Assembly (NCBI RefSeq): GCF_024205705.1
Contig: NZ_CP073115.1
Span: 124,001-188,000, forward strand
From: Neisseria subflava
Lineage (GTDB): Bacteria > Pseudomonadota > Gammaproteobacteria > Burkholderiales > Neisseriaceae
Direction: 5' to 3'
Length of the DNA stretch: 64,000 bases
Shown one piece after another: positions 1 to 8,203 of the stretch. Within the stretch, counting starts at the first letter, position 1. Each line of letters starts with the position of its first letter. A program made the position numbers and the translations under genes. The notes under the pieces were generated by a model, which did not search any database, had not been told where the DNA came from, and saw only the letters and a program-made list of their open reading frames with translations.

Positions 1-131
1 TCGGCAGGATTCCACAAGTCATGCGAGAACACGCCCGGCCACAGCCAGGCAAAGGCCATCAGCAGCAGAAGCCATGGTTTTTCATGGGTTTTTTGGGGGC
101 GGTGCGGATCGGGCGGTGTGTAAGTCAGCAT
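1..131 (-). CDS. N-terminus of a GT39/ArnT-like membrane glycosyltransferase (partial)
   Basis: An open frame reads leftward from an ATG at 131 and leaves the window after 43 codons. It starts MLTYTPPD, followed by a Pro/His-rich cytoplasmic stretch and a strongly hydrophobic segment at about residues 20-35, ending in a DLWNPA motif. A short cytoplasmic lead, a first membrane helix and an Asp just outside it match the start of GT39/ArnT-type polyprenyl-phosphate glycosyltransferases, which move a sugar from a lipid carrier in or across the inner membrane. The catalytic parts lie outside the window, so the assignment rests on the N-terminus only. Confidence 0.5.
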   Translation of the reverse strand, partial: MLTYTPPDPHRPQKTHEKPWLLLLMAFAWLWPGVFSHDLWNPA

Positions 132-287
132 GGAAGGTCAAAAAACGGTTGGTTTGAATAGCAATGGTACAGGGTTTGACGGGTTTGCGCGATATGCCGG
201 ACCGGAGAGCTTTGTAAAATAATGCTTATGGCTCGTTTTTATCGGGTGTTTGGAAGGATATGGCATTTGGTTGACGACAAAAAGCTC

Positions 288-319
288 AGGCCGTCTGAAA
301 GAAAAGTTTCAGACGGCCT
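288..319. terminator. Inverted DUS pair downstream of rpmE
   Basis: AGGCCGTCTGAAA at 288-300 is mirrored by TTTCAGACGGCCT at 307-319, giving a 13-bp stem. It lies just beyond the ordinary rpmE hairpin, so rpmE is followed by two tandem hairpins. Confidence 0.7.
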
Positions 320-325
320 GAATGC

Positions 326-353
326 AAAAAAGACTGCACGAAGCAGTCTTTTT
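326..353 (-). terminator. Rho-independent terminator of rpmE
   Basis: AAAAAGACTGC and GCAGTCTTTTT pair around a short ACGAA loop. On the minus strand the stem is followed by a run of T. It starts 14 bases past the rpmE stop. Confidence 0.8.
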
Positions 354-366
354 GACAAAGCGGCGA

Positions 367-582
367 TTAGCGTTTGAACAGGTTGCCGAATTTGTTGTTG
401 AATTTGTCCACGCGACCGGTAGTGTCGACGATTTTTTGAGTACCGGTGTAGAAAGGGTGGCACAGAGAGCAAACCTCAACGTTGAAGCTGTCTTTTTCCA
501 TTGCGGATTTGGTCACGAATTTGTTGCCGCAAGAGCAGGTAACGTTGATTTCGTGGTAGTTCGGGTGAATACCTTGTTTCAT
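367..582 (-). CDS. rpmE: 50S ribosomal protein L31
   Basis: A 71-residue protein beginning [12 protein letters not shown], the standard L31 start. It carries the zinc-binding cysteines of the C+ form: C16 and C18 (CSCG) and C38 and C41 (CSLC). L31 sits on the central protuberance of the large ribosomal subunit and bridges to the small subunit. The length equals that of the family. In bacteria that also carry a Cys-less paralogue, the C+ form is favoured when zinc is plentiful; no paralogue is visible here. It is a single-gene unit with its own 3' hairpins, transcribed divergently from the acetyltransferase. Confidence 0.97.
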   Translation of the reverse strand: MKQGIHPNYHEINVTCSCGNKFVTKSAMEKDSFNVEVCSLCHPFYTGTQKIVDTTGRVDKFNNKFGNLFKR

Positions 583-863
583 TTGATTTCCTTTCGATTA
601 AGCGGGCACAGGGGTTTTGCCTGTACTTCAGTTAAGAGTGGAATTTTCGCTATTTTTGGTTGTTTCGTCAAGCGGATATTTTGCGTAGCGGGCAGTTTCG
701 CAACAGGCGAGAACAGTTTAGAATAGAGTTTCAAACCAAATGTTGTGTAATCGGGCTGTAATCTAACTGAAAAGAGGATGTAAAACCTCCTCTAGATGTG
801 AAACTTTAAGAAGAATAATAGTCTGAATAATATTTACGCTTGTACGAACAGGAGACGGAATTA

Positions 864-1397
864 ATGTGGAAAAGGATATTGACGTGCATTTTGCGTGTTT
901 GGGGAGGAATGTTGCCTCCGTCTTATTGCAAACCATTCGGCAGAATTGCGCAAAAATTCCGTGCCGCTTTGGCTGCGTGTATTTCCCCAAACATCGGCAA
1001 AAACGTCAATATTGAAAAAGGCGGATATGTTTTTCCGGATACGGTAATCGGCGACAATTCGGGTATCGGCGTCAATTGCGAAATCTGTCACGGCCTGACC
1101 CTCGGCAAGAACGTGATGATGGGGCCGGAATGCCTGTTTTATTCGACCAACCACAAATTCAACCCTGAAACCCGCCGCTTTGAAGGCTATACAGACATCC
1201 ACCCGATTGTGATTGAAGACGATGTCTGGATTGGTCGGCGTGCGATTATCATGGGCGGCGTTACCATCGGTAAGGGCGCGGTAATCGGCGCAGGTTCGGT
1301 GGTTACCAAAGATGTGCCGCCTTATTGCGTGGCTGCGGGCAACCCTGCGATTGTTCGGAAAAAACTGCTGGATGAGCAAGAGCTTGCAGCCGAATAG
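864..1397 (+). CDS. Hexapeptide-repeat acetyltransferase (WbbJ/NodL/LacA type)
   Basis: The start is placed at ATG 864 (177 aa) because AGGAG at 850-854 sits 9 bases upstream; an in-frame codon at 840 has no such site. A short amphipathic N-terminus is followed by left-handed beta-helix hexapeptide repeats (ISPNIGKNVNIEKG, then VIEDDVWIGRRAIIMGGVTIGKGAVIGAGSVVTKDV). An extended loop with NHKFNPE carries the His expected for catalysis in this family. Such enzymes pass acetyl from acetyl-CoA to a sugar or serine hydroxyl. The CysE N-terminal domain is absent, so a saccharide acceptor is likelier than serine. It stands alone, with no surface-polysaccharide genes nearby to suggest the acceptor. 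Confidence 0.8.
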   Translation: MWKRILTCILRVWGGMLPPSYCKPFGRIAQKFRAALAACISPNIGKNVNIEKGGYVFPDTVIGDNSGIGVNCEICHGLTLGKNVMMGPECLFYSTNHKFNPETRRFEGYTDIHPIVIEDDVWIGRRAIIMGGVTIGKGAVIGAGSVVTKDVPPYCVAAGNPAIVRKKLLDEQELAAE

Positions 1398-1418
1398 CGT
1401 AAACAAAATAGCAAAATA

Positions 1419-1450
1419 AAAGGCCGTCTGAAATTCAGACGGCCTTTTTT
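1419..1450. terminator. Inverted DUS hairpin between convergent genes
   Basis: AAGGCCGTCTGAA and TTCAGACGGCCTT form an almost loop-free stem followed by T residues. It separates the acetyltransferase (+) from the copper-type protein gene (-) and can serve both. Confidence 0.8.
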
Positions 1451-1458
1451 AATATTGA

Positions 1459-1917
1459 TTAAGCAGCAATTTTTTCGCATTCTTTAATGCAAGCCAAGCA
1501 AGATTCGTAGCAGGCTTTGCATTCAGCGTGGTGGCCGGCGTGTTCTTTGCAGGCGGCAGCACATTGTTTGCAGGCTTCGATGCACACTTTTGCCAAAGAC
1601 GGGGTCAGGCGTGAATTTTGGGCAGCGAGGTTTTGCAATGTGCCACACAGTGCCAACATTTGGTTAACGCCGGTTGCGCAGTCTTTCATGGAAGTATCGC
1701 CGGAGCTCAACAGGGCAATGCAGTGCGCCAAGCAGATTTGGCCGGCTTCAACGCAATGTGCGGCTGCTTTGCGCGCAGCTTCGTAGGCGCGCGGTGCAGA
1801 GTGCGCGTGACCAGCATGACCGGCGTGGTGTGCATGGTCGTGAGCACGGGCAAAAGAAGCGGCGGCGGTGAGAGAGACAGCAGCGGCGCTGCCGATAAAT
1901 TGACGACGGTTCATCAT
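1459..1917 (-). CDS. Tat-exported four-helix Cys-rich copper-binding protein (DUF326/Csp1-like)
   Basis: A 152-residue protein with a twin-arginine signal (MMNRRQFIGSAAAV, alanine-rich h-region, likely cut after ARA near residue 25). A His-rich stretch follows at residues 26-39. The mature part has 14 cysteines, at 55, 62, 66, 80, 91, 112, 116, 119, 123, 133, 136, 140, 143 and 147, many spaced CxxC or CxxxC on amphipathic helices. This is the pattern of DUF326 and of the copper storage protein Csp1, in which cysteines lining a four-helix bundle bind many Cu(I) ions. Tat export suggests folding before transport. AGGAA precedes the paired ATG codons. A role in periplasmic copper buffering is inferred. 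Confidence 0.82.
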   Translation of the reverse strand: MMNRRQFIGSAAAVSLTAAASFARAHDHAHHAGHAGHAHSAPRAYEAARKAAAHCVEAGQICLAHCIALLSSGDTSMKDCATGVNQMLALCGTLQNLAAQNSRLTPSLAKVCIEACKQCAAACKEHAGHHAECKACYESCLACIKECEKIAA

Positions 1918-2003
1918 AGTTTCCTTTTTGCTTTGTAGAAATATCGGACGAATTATTTCATCCGTTATTAAAAGGTTATCATGTTATTCGTTTTTAAACA
2001 ATG

Positions 2004-2040
2004 GGCCGTCTGAAGGTATCGATAACACGTTCAGACGGCC
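2004..2040 (-). terminator. Inverted DUS hairpin after the amino-acid ABC operon
   Basis: GGCCGTCTGAA at 2004-2014 pairs with TTCAGACGGCC at 2030-2040. It lies downstream of the substrate-binding protein gene, the last gene of the importer operon. Confidence 0.6.
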
Positions 2041-2129
2041 TGTTGTTAGATATGATATTTGTTTAAATTAATCACAAATCGGATGGCTGAAATACGGGAA
2101 AGTGACTTTTTGCCGAGAAAATAGTCGGT

Positions 2130-2984
2130 TTATTCCGCCAACAATTCTTCCGGTTTGACTTTCTCGCCATACACAGGCAAGAGGGTTTTTTCATAGGCGG
2201 CTTTCAGACGGCCGTCTTTTTTCATGGCGGCGATTTCGCCGTTGACCCAGTTCAGGAGGTCGGTGTTGCCTTTTTGAACAGCCGGGGCGATGAATTCGGC
2301 AGGGCCGAGGTTGCCGATGGCAACTTCAAAATTTGGGTTTTCTTTTGCCCATGCCCACAGCAGGGCGTTGTCGTGGGCGAGTGCTACGCCGCGGCCGTCT
2401 TTCAGTGCGTCGAAGGTTTCGGTATTTTGGTCGAATTTCAGCAGTTTGACTTCAGGATGGTTTTTGGTGAAGAAGGCGTCGGCGGTGGTGCCTTTGTTGA
2501 CCAGAAGGGTTTGGTCTTTCAATTGCGCAACGTCGGTAATCGGTTTGTCTTTGGGGGAAACTACGCCCAAGGCCACTTTCATGTAAGGATCGGCGAAATC
2601 GACGGCTTCGGCGCGTTCGGGTGTTTTGGTGAAGTTGGCGAGGATGAGGTCAACTTTGCCGGAACGGACGTATTCGACGCGGTTTGCGGCCTCGGTCAGG
2701 ACGAATTCGACTTTGTCGGGGCTGCCGAGCAGGTCTTTGGCCAGGTCTTTGGCGATTTCAACGTCAAAGCCTTGGTTTTTGCCGTTGGCGTCAACATAGC
2801 CGAATGGAGGCTTGTCGCCGAATACACCGATACGGATGACGCCTTTTTCTTTGATGGAGGCAACGGTCGCCGCGCCGCTGCTTTGTGAAGATTGGGCATC
2901 GCCGGAGCCGCCTCCGCAAGCAGTCAGGCCGACGGCGATGGCGGCGGAGGCGAGGAGGGCTTTGAATTTAGCATTCAATTGCAT
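2130..2984 (-). CDS. Polar amino-acid ABC importer, substrate-binding lipoprotein
   Basis: A 284-residue family 3 solute-binding protein. Residues 1-22 are a lipoprotein signal with lipobox LTAC, so C23 would be lipidated. A short Gly/Ser linker precedes the SBP domain (IRIGVFGDKPPFGYVDANG, then GFDVEIAKDLAKDLLG; the arginine and aspartate in ANRVEYVRSGKVDLI). The class binds cysteine/cystine, glutamate, glutamine or arginine; neisserial relatives have been linked to cysteine and cystine. The specific ligand is not proven by sequence. It is the last gene of the operon permease-permease-ATPase-SBP, with a weak hairpin before it that may set its expression level. Confidence 0.88.
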   Translation of the reverse strand: MQLNAKFKALLASAAIAVGLTACGGGSGDAQSSQSSGAATVASIKEKGVIRIGVFGDKPPFGYVDANGKNQGFDVEIAKDLAKDLLGSPDKVEFVLTEAANRVEYVRSGKVDLILANFTKTPERAEAVDFADPYMKVALGVVSPKDKPITDVAQLKDQTLLVNKGTTADAFFTKNHPEVKLLKFDQNTETFDALKDGRGVALAHDNALLWAWAKENPNFEVAIGNLGPAEFIAPAVQKGNTDLLNWVNGEIAAMKKDGRLKAAYEKTLLPVYGEKVKPEELLAE

Positions 2985-3019
2985 GAGTATTTCCTTTTCA
3001 AATGTTTGGTTGAAAGTGG

Positions 3020-3049
3020 AGGCCGTCTGAAAAAGGGTTTGGACGGCCT
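3020..3049 (-). terminator. Imperfect DUS-type hairpin inside the ABC operon
   Basis: AGGCCGTC at 3020-3027 pairs with GACGGCCT at 3042-3049; one full DUS is present and the second arm is degenerate (TTTGGACGGCCT). It lies between the ATPase and substrate-binding genes, so it may partly terminate or stabilise the transcript. Confidence 0.4.
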
Positions 3050-3059
3050 GAAAATAAAA

Positions 3060-3791
3060 TCAGTAGTCCATGCCTGCCAAGAATTGGCGGGCGCGTTCGC
3101 TTTTGGGGGCGGAGAAGAAGGTTTCGGGGTCGGACGATTCGACGATGCCGCCTTTGTCCATGAAGACGATGCGGTCGGCAACTTTGCGGGCAAACCCCAT
3201 TTCATGGGTTACGATGAGCATGCTCATGCCTTCATGGGCGAGTTCTAAAACCACTTCCAAGACTTCGCGCACCATTTCGGGGTCGAGTGCGGCGGTGATT
3301 TCGTCCAGCAGGATGACTTCCGGATTCAGGCACAGGGCGCGGACAATGGCGATGCGTTGTTTCTGGCCGCCGGAGAGTTCGCGCGGATAGGCGTTTTTGC
3401 GGTCGAGCAGGCCGACGCGTTCCAGCAGTTTGTCGGCTTGTGCCTCTGCTTCGGCACGGTTGCGGTTTTGTACTTTCACCGGGCCTAAGAGGATGTTTTC
3501 GATGACGGTCATGTGGGCAAACAGTTCATAGCTTTGAAAGACCATGCCAACTTTTTGCCGGGCGGTTTGCCAGGAAACGTCTTTGCCGAATTCGCCGACT
3601 CTATCCATCACGATGCTGCCGCCTTGGTGCGGCTCCAAACCGTTTACGCAGCGCAGGAGGGTGGATTTGCCGCAGCCGGACGGGCCCAGCAGTACGATGA
3701 CTTCGCCTTTTTCCAAGTCCAAGTCTAAGGATTGAATGGCGGTTACGTTGCCGTATTGTTTGTGCAGGTTGCGGATGCTCAGTAAAGCCAT
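3060..3791 (-). CDS. Polar amino-acid ABC importer, ATPase
   Basis: The start is put at ATG 3791 (243 aa, MALLSIRNLHKQYG), one base after the TGA of the upstream permease. An in-frame TTG at 3815 would add eight residues inside that permease gene and is less likely. Walker A is GPSGCGKST at 36-44, followed by a Q-loop (VFQSYELF), the signature LSGGQKQR, Walker B VILLDE and a switch His (IVTHEMGFA). This is the GlnQ/HisP/ArtP class of nucleotide-binding subunits that power import of polar amino acids. The near-overlapping start suggests translational coupling to the permease. Confidence 0.92.
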   Translation of the reverse strand: MALLSIRNLHKQYGNVTAIQSLDLDLEKGEVIVLLGPSGCGKSTLLRCVNGLEPHQGGSIVMDRVGEFGKDVSWQTARQKVGMVFQSYELFAHMTVIENILLGPVKVQNRNRAEAEAQADKLLERVGLLDRKNAYPRELSGGQKQRIAIVRALCLNPEVILLDEITAALDPEMVREVLEVVLELAHEGMSMLIVTHEMGFARKVADRIVFMDKGGIVESSDPETFFSAPKSERARQFLAGMDY

Positions 3792-3792
3792 G

Positions 3793-4461
3793 TCAGTGTT
3801 CCCATTTTTGTTCAAGTTTTGCCGCCAGCAGCGACAGCGGCCAGCAACAGAAGAAATACAGCATAAAAATCAGGCCGTAAACCCAAAATGAAGCATTGGG
3901 TTGCGTCAGCAGCGAGTTTTCGATGATTTGCTGGCCGACTTTGACGACTTCGATGACGCCGATAAGGGAGGCGAGCGAGCTGGTTTTGATCATGCGCGTA
4001 AACAGATTGACGGCACCGGGCAATACGCGGCGGATGCTTTGCGGCAGCTCGATGTAGCGGAATACCTGCCCGCGGCTCAAGCCGAGTGCCAGGCCTGATT
4101 CGACCTGGTGTTTTTCAATCGATTCCAATGCGCCGCGGACCAAATCGCCCATTTCGGCGATGCCCCACATGGTAAATACCCAGACACAGACCCAAAATCC
4201 GTCGATGTGGATGCCTGTCCAGACGGATAGGCCGAAATACAGGCCGAACAGCCACACCAAAATCGGTACGATTCGGATGGTTTCGAGATAAAACCGTCCG
4301 ATAAAGCGGATGAGCCGGTTGCGCGAACGCAAAACCAAGCCGAACAGCGTACCCAATACGCAGGAGGTGGCAACGGAGGCCAGGGAAATCTGCGCCGTCA
4401 GCAACAGGCCTTCGCCCAAGCGTGCAGCATTTTGTCCTTCAAACAGCCAGTCAAACACCAT
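3793..4461 (-). CDS. Polar amino-acid ABC importer, permease 2
   Basis: A HisM/GlnP-type membrane subunit with about five helices. The start is set at ATG 4461 (222 aa): GGAG lies eight bases upstream, whereas the in-frame GTG at 4470 has no site of its own. The gene overlaps the end of permease 1 by 11 bases. The EAA loop that docks on the ATPase is visible as ESGLALGLSRGQVFRYIELPQS. It would pair with permease 1 to form the membrane channel in the inner membrane. The overlapping gene order implies one coupled transcript with the genes on either side. Confidence 0.9.
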   Translation of the reverse strand: MVFDWLFEGQNAARLGEGLLLTAQISLASVATSCVLGTLFGLVLRSRNRLIRFIGRFYLETIRIVPILVWLFGLYFGLSVWTGIHIDGFWVCVWVFTMWGIAEMGDLVRGALESIEKHQVESGLALGLSRGQVFRYIELPQSIRRVLPGAVNLFTRMIKTSSLASLIGVIEVVKVGQQIIENSLLTQPNASFWVYGLIFMLYFFCCWPLSLLAAKLEQKWEH

Positions 4462-5110
4462 ATTTTGCACTCCGTACGCGGTTTTCGGCCCAGCGCGCCA
4501 GAAGCGAAACGGGCAGAAGGATAATCAGGTAGCTGGCAAACAGCAGGAACAATGCCTCGTTAGTTTTATAGTCCATGCCGATGATGTCTTTGGTAACGAA
4601 CAACAATTCTGCAATGCCGACCGCGCTGACGATAGATGTTTCTTTCATCAAAAACAATACGTTTGCGCCGATGGCGGGAACGGCGACCGCCCATGCCTGA
4701 GGCAATTCGACATAGCGGAACACTTGAAAGCGGCTCAAACCGATGGCCTTGCCCGCTTCGATCTGCCCTTTGGGGACGGCCAAAATACCGGCGCGGATGG
4801 CTTCCGCCATGTAGCTTGCGCCTAAGAAAACCAGTGCGATCACGCCGCAGGTGAAACCGTCCCATTTAATGCCCATTTTCGGCAGGCCGTAATACAGGAA
4901 AAACAATTGGATCAGCAGTGGCGTATTGCGCGACAGCTCGATATAGGCGCGTGCCAATGCGTAGAAGGGGCGGATGCGGTATGCCGTAACCACGGCAACG
5001 GGCAGGCCGAACAGCAACGACAAAACGACGCCATATACCGACAATTCCAGCGTCAGCTTTGCCGCATCGACAAATTTAGGGATGGCATCGATCAGATAAG
5101 ACCAGTTCAT
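4451..5110 (-). CDS. Polar amino-acid ABC importer, permease 1
   Basis: A 219-residue HisQ/ArtQ-type permease and the first gene of the operon. Hydrophobic segments lie near residues 20-45, 55-75, 85-105, 140-160 and 185-205. The EAA loop EAGKAIGLSRFQVFRYVELPQA is intact, as is the ELSRNTPLLIQLFF motif conserved in this family. Together with permease 2 it forms the heterodimeric channel that receives substrate from the lipoprotein encoded at the operon end. Transcription would start in 5111-5270, where the DNA is AT-rich; no promoter was assigned with confidence. Confidence 0.9.
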   Translation of the reverse strand: MNWSYLIDAIPKFVDAAKLTLELSVYGVVLSLLFGLPVAVVTAYRIRPFYALARAYIELSRNTPLLIQLFFLYYGLPKMGIKWDGFTCGVIALVFLGASYMAEAIRAGILAVPKGQIEAGKAIGLSRFQVFRYVELPQAWAVAVPAIGANVLFLMKETSIVSAVGIAELLFVTKDIIGMDYKTNEALFLLFASYLIILLPVSLLARWAENRVRSAKYGV

Positions 5111-5224
5111 CAGAGTCAGACAATCAGCATGATAAAGGCAGTATTTTAACGGGTTTGTAAGAGAGTGTTAAATAATGGATAGGAATATCGATTGTGGATA
5201 AAACACAAAAAATGGAATAAGGCA

Positions 5225-5254
5225 AAGGACGTCTGAAACGTTTCAGACGGCCTT
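5225..5254 (-). terminator. Imperfect inverted DUS hairpin after the MFS pseudogene
   Basis: AAGGACGTCTGAAAC faces GTTTCAGACGGCCTT. One arm has GAC for GGC, so the stem has a single mismatch and only one arm is a consensus DUS. Confidence 0.6.
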
Positions 5255-5274
5255 GAAATGTCAAGGTTTCCGCA

Positions 5275-6491
5275 TCAGGCGGCAGCCGCTTTCCGTTCAT
5301 GAATCAGTAAATTCAACAGGGCGGCCGCGCCTGCCAAGACTGCGTCGGCGTACCACATCCAGCCGTAATCGTTGAAGCGCGTGATGACGATGCCGCCGAT
5401 GTACGAACCCAAAAAGCCGCCGATTTGGTGGCTCAACATGGTCAACCCGAAGAGGGTGGCCAAGTAGCGCGTGCCGAAAAGTTTGCCGGTAATGGCGGCG
5501 GTGGGGGCGACGGTTGCCAGCCAAGTGAAACCGAGTCCGGCGGCGAAAAGATAGAAGTTCAAATCGGTTTTGGGTGCGGCCAGATAAATCAATATCATGG
5601 CGACACGCGAAGCATATAAACCGAAGAGGACGTATTTGCCCAAAAATCTGCCGGTACACCAGCCTGAAAAAATACAGCCGGCGATGTTTGCCAAACCAAT
5701 AATGGCAATGGAAGTCGAAGCGACCGTAGTGGGGAGGCCGCAAAGTGAAATTTCGGTCGGTAGGTGGGTAACCAAAAAGGCGATGTGGAAACCGCAGGTA
5801 AAGAAACCCAAATGCAGCAAGATATAGCTGCGGTTGGCGAAAGCCTTGCAGACGGCCTGCTTCAGGGTTTGGCCGCCGTCGTCGGTATGGACGGTATGAG
5901 AAGCATGTTTGCCGCCGGCCAGCCACCAAGAAATCGGCAAAATCAAGATGGCAATGACTGCCCAAACGTAAAATGTCCCCGTCCAGCCGATGTGGGGCAG
6001 GGCAATTAAACCTTGAACCAGCGGCGCGAACAAAAATTGCCCTGCGGACCCGCCTGCATTGACCAAGCCGGAAACCAAGCCGCGCCGATGAGGCGGCGTT
6101 TTGGCGGTGACCTGTCCCATAATGATGGAAAATCCGCCCGAACCCGTACCGAATGCCAACAATAAACCGATACCCAGCATCAGCCCCAATAAGTCGGCAT
6201 TTGCGGAACCATCAGACAGGCGGCAATCAATAGAACCGTACCGCCGGCTAAAACCTTAAACGCGCCGAAACGGTCGGCCAACGCGCCGGACAAGGGTTGC
6301 GATATGCCCCACATCAATTGGAAAACGGCAATAATCAGGCTGAACTGGGTCATGCTCAATTCGGTCGAGTTGACGACGGGCAGGACAAAAAGCCCTAAAG
6401 TCATCCTCATGCCGATGGTAATCAGCAGGATGGAGGCAGCAGCGGCAATCAGCAGCCACAAATTGGGTAATTTGGCAGAAGAATCAGTCAT
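5275..6491 (-). pseudogene. MFS transporter interrupted by a one-base frameshift
   Basis: Two reading frames together give one major facilitator protein of about 406 residues. The N-terminal part runs from ATG 6491 (MTDSSAKLPNLW, the first helices and the loop-2 motif GALADRFGAF) and stops at 6180 after PTYWG. The C-terminal part continues in another frame as GLMLGIGLLLAFG to 5275. The break is a run of four G (plus-strand C at 6184-6187); a fifth G would restore PTYWGLMLGIG. The protein would have 12 helices and export or import a small solute; the substrate is not evident. It is either a real pseudogene, an off state of a short tract, or an error in the read. Confidence 0.8.
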
Positions 6492-6743
6492 GATGTTTGT
6501 GTGTAAGGGGCAGGGAATAAAAGCTATTCCTGCCACTATATTATTTATTTGGTTTCTCGGCGAGCCGATATATAAACGCGCGATTCTAGCATTGGGCGAG
6601 AAACGGCATAAATAACCGTTGGTTCTTTGGATATGGTAAAAAGTGATATGGCTTTGAGGATGAATTGAGGATGAAGCGGTTAAATATTCTTCGTTTGGTA
6701 CTGACGGAGCAAGCAAATTGCCGTTGAATTTTCGTTTGAGAAG

Positions 6744-6775
6744 AAAGGCCGTCTGAAAAGTTTCAGACGGCCTTT
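6744..6775 (-). terminator. Inverted DUS hairpin after the L,D-transpeptidase-like gene
   Basis: AAAGGCCGTCTGAAA and TTTCAGACGGCCTTT form a 15-bp stem with a minimal loop, 17 bases past the stop of the minus-strand gene. Confidence 0.75.
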
Positions 6776-6791
6776 GTTTGACTGACTTACA

Positions 6792-7220
6792 TCAGATGAT
6801 TTCCAGAATGAAATACTGACGCAGTTTTTCGTACACATCATTTTGTACGTTGATACAACCATTGGTTATGATGCGGTCGGCCACTTGAGGGGAGGCGATG
6901 CGTTCCATGCGTCTTTCCTGCGGCTTGAGCGTCCATACCCTGTGTAACGCAAACAGAAAGTCATTTTCTTCTTTGAAGCCGATAACCTCGCCACCGTAAC
7001 CCGGTTTGCTGGTCATCATCGGCGTCATATTGAATTTGCCTTTCGGAGTGGTCTTGCCAATCAGTACCGGATGGCACTGACCGTCATCGGCAAAGCAAAG
7101 CTCCGCCTTAGCTGTATTGACCACAACTTTTTTACGCTGGATATAGTCGCTGACAGCATCGGCAGCGGCCAAAGAATTTAGACCTACTGCCAAGGCTATA
7201 CCCAATAGGATCCGTTTCAA
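6792..7220 (-). CDS. Small secreted L,D-transpeptidase (YkuD) family protein
   Basis: A 142-residue protein with a Sec signal peptide (MKRILLGIALAVGLNSLAAA). The YkuD core is recognisable: GKTTPKGKFNMTP at 55-67, a His in ALHRVW (H93) and the catalytic-type TNGCINV with C122. L,D-transpeptidases make 3-3 peptidoglycan cross-links or attach proteins to the wall, and some act as L,D-carboxypeptidases. The domain is short, so its activity is uncertain. The start codon is TTG at 7220, with AAGGA six bases upstream. It follows the BamE-like lipoprotein gene by eight bases, so the two are very probably co-transcribed and share an envelope role. Confidence 0.8.
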   Translation of the reverse strand: MKRILLGIALAVGLNSLAAADAVSDYIQRKKVVVNTAKAELCFADDGQCHPVLIGKTTPKGKFNMTPMMTSKPGYGGEVIGFKEENDFLFALHRVWTLKPQERRMERIASPQVADRIITNGCINVQNDVYEKLRQYFILEII

Positions 7221-7228
7221 ATTTGTCC

Positions 7229-7744
7229 TTATTGACGGATGCGTTTAGGAGCTTCTTTAATGATCTCGCGGATGATCACTTGAGGCTCTTGTTTAGGTGT
7301 AGGTGCTGGAGGAGGACATACGGCATCTTTAGGGAATACTGGATTCCAGAAGAAGCTGCGTGCAAATTTGTCTTTGTCGAAGATCACTTTGTATTGGCAA
7401 GTAGTGATGCCTTCAACGCCGGAAGTGTTTTCAGGGTCAACGCCTACGCCTGGGGTGTAGAAGTGGAACAAGTAGTCCCATTCACGCACGCCAACCATGC
7501 CTTCGTCGTAGTGAGGACGGCCGAGGATTTTGTAGATGTCGTCTTTGGTCAGGCCAGGACGCATTTGATCCAGCTCGTCAAAAGTCGGGAATGTACCGCG
7601 GTCTTTGTTGAAGGTCAGGGAGTAAGGTTTAGGGAAGCGTGGCTCGTCTGTAGTGCCTTCAGGAGTGATTTTGCTCTTAGTAGCACAGGCGGCCAGCAGG
7701 CCGGTAGCCAGCAGGACGAAGCCTACTTTTGCGATTTTTTTCAT
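7229..7744 (-). CDS. BamE/SmpA-like lipoprotein
   Basis: A 171-residue lipoprotein. The signal MKKIAKVGFVLLATG ends in lipobox LAAC with C20. The central part (FPTFDELDQMRPGLTKDDIYKILGRPHYDEGM, then REWDYLFHFY and CQYKVIFDKD) has the SmpA/OmlA fold signature seen in BamE, a lipoprotein of the outer-membrane beta-barrel assembly machine. The C-terminus is a Pro/Lys-rich tail ending in IIREIIKEAPKRIRQ, not typical of BamE, and the protein is longer than the usual 110-125 residues. It is therefore more likely a paralogue than the main BamE. It is the first gene of a pair with the L,D-transpeptidase-like gene. Confidence 0.78.
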   Translation of the reverse strand: MKKIAKVGFVLLATGLLAACATKSKITPEGTTDEPRFPKPYSLTFNKDRGTFPTFDELDQMRPGLTKDDIYKILGRPHYDEGMVGVREWDYLFHFYTPGVGVDPENTSGVEGITTCQYKVIFDKDKFARSFFWNPVFPKDAVCPPPAPTPKQEPQVIIREIIKEAPKRIRQ

Positions 7745-8203
7745 TTGATAATCCTTTTATTGATTTTACCGGCCGAACTTTTCAGACGGCCTGTTAGTGC
7801 CGGCAGCGAGTTTGCCGGTTTACCCAAATAATGTTGTGCTTCTTAAAGATGTACCCGACGGTTTGACAAACAGAACATCGGCACATTCCGGCAGGGCATT
7901 GCGCCTCATCTCCGTTGTATCCGCCTGAGTCGGCAGAACCGTTCAGACGACCTGACTGACATTTATTGTCACTTTGTAACAATTTCACTTCGAGTAAGGC
8001 TTGGGGTTTAGAGATTTCCGGTTTTTGATAAATCAGGTTGTATTGCGTAATACCTTGTTATCTTTGTGCTTTAGTTCATTTTGGCATTTGTCGGAGATTA
8101 GGTACTTAATCTTTCGGGTGTTATCCCTGCAAATTGTATGCCAGTTTCCCTTTGTGCGCATAATCTGTGTATGCCAGAATGTTGGCTTTATACAACATTC
8201 ATA
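7745..8203. other. 459-bp gene-free stretch upstream of the BamE-like operon
   Basis: It holds one consensus DUS arm (7783-7792) and a degenerate one (CAGACGACCTG near 7944), then about 200 bases of AT-rich DNA. The only ORF, a 64-codon one at 7794-7988 (-), looks random in composition and lacks a ribosome site. A promoter for the BamE-like gene is expected here, but I could not assign one. Confidence 0.5.

Noticed and set aside
861..1406. Long open frame antisense to the acetyltransferase gene
   Set aside because: The plus-strand product has clear hexapeptide repeats and a ribosome site; the antisense product has no recognisable features.
5193..5201. Perfect DnaA box (TGTGGATAA)
   Set aside because: It is a single copy, with no cluster, no AT-rich unwinding region and no dnaA or dnaN nearby. 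A 9-mer like this is expected about once by chance in a window of this size, so it is no sign of an origin.
7794..7988. 64-codon Cys-containing small ORF
   Set aside because: It spans DUS-like sequences, has no ribosome site and shows random composition.
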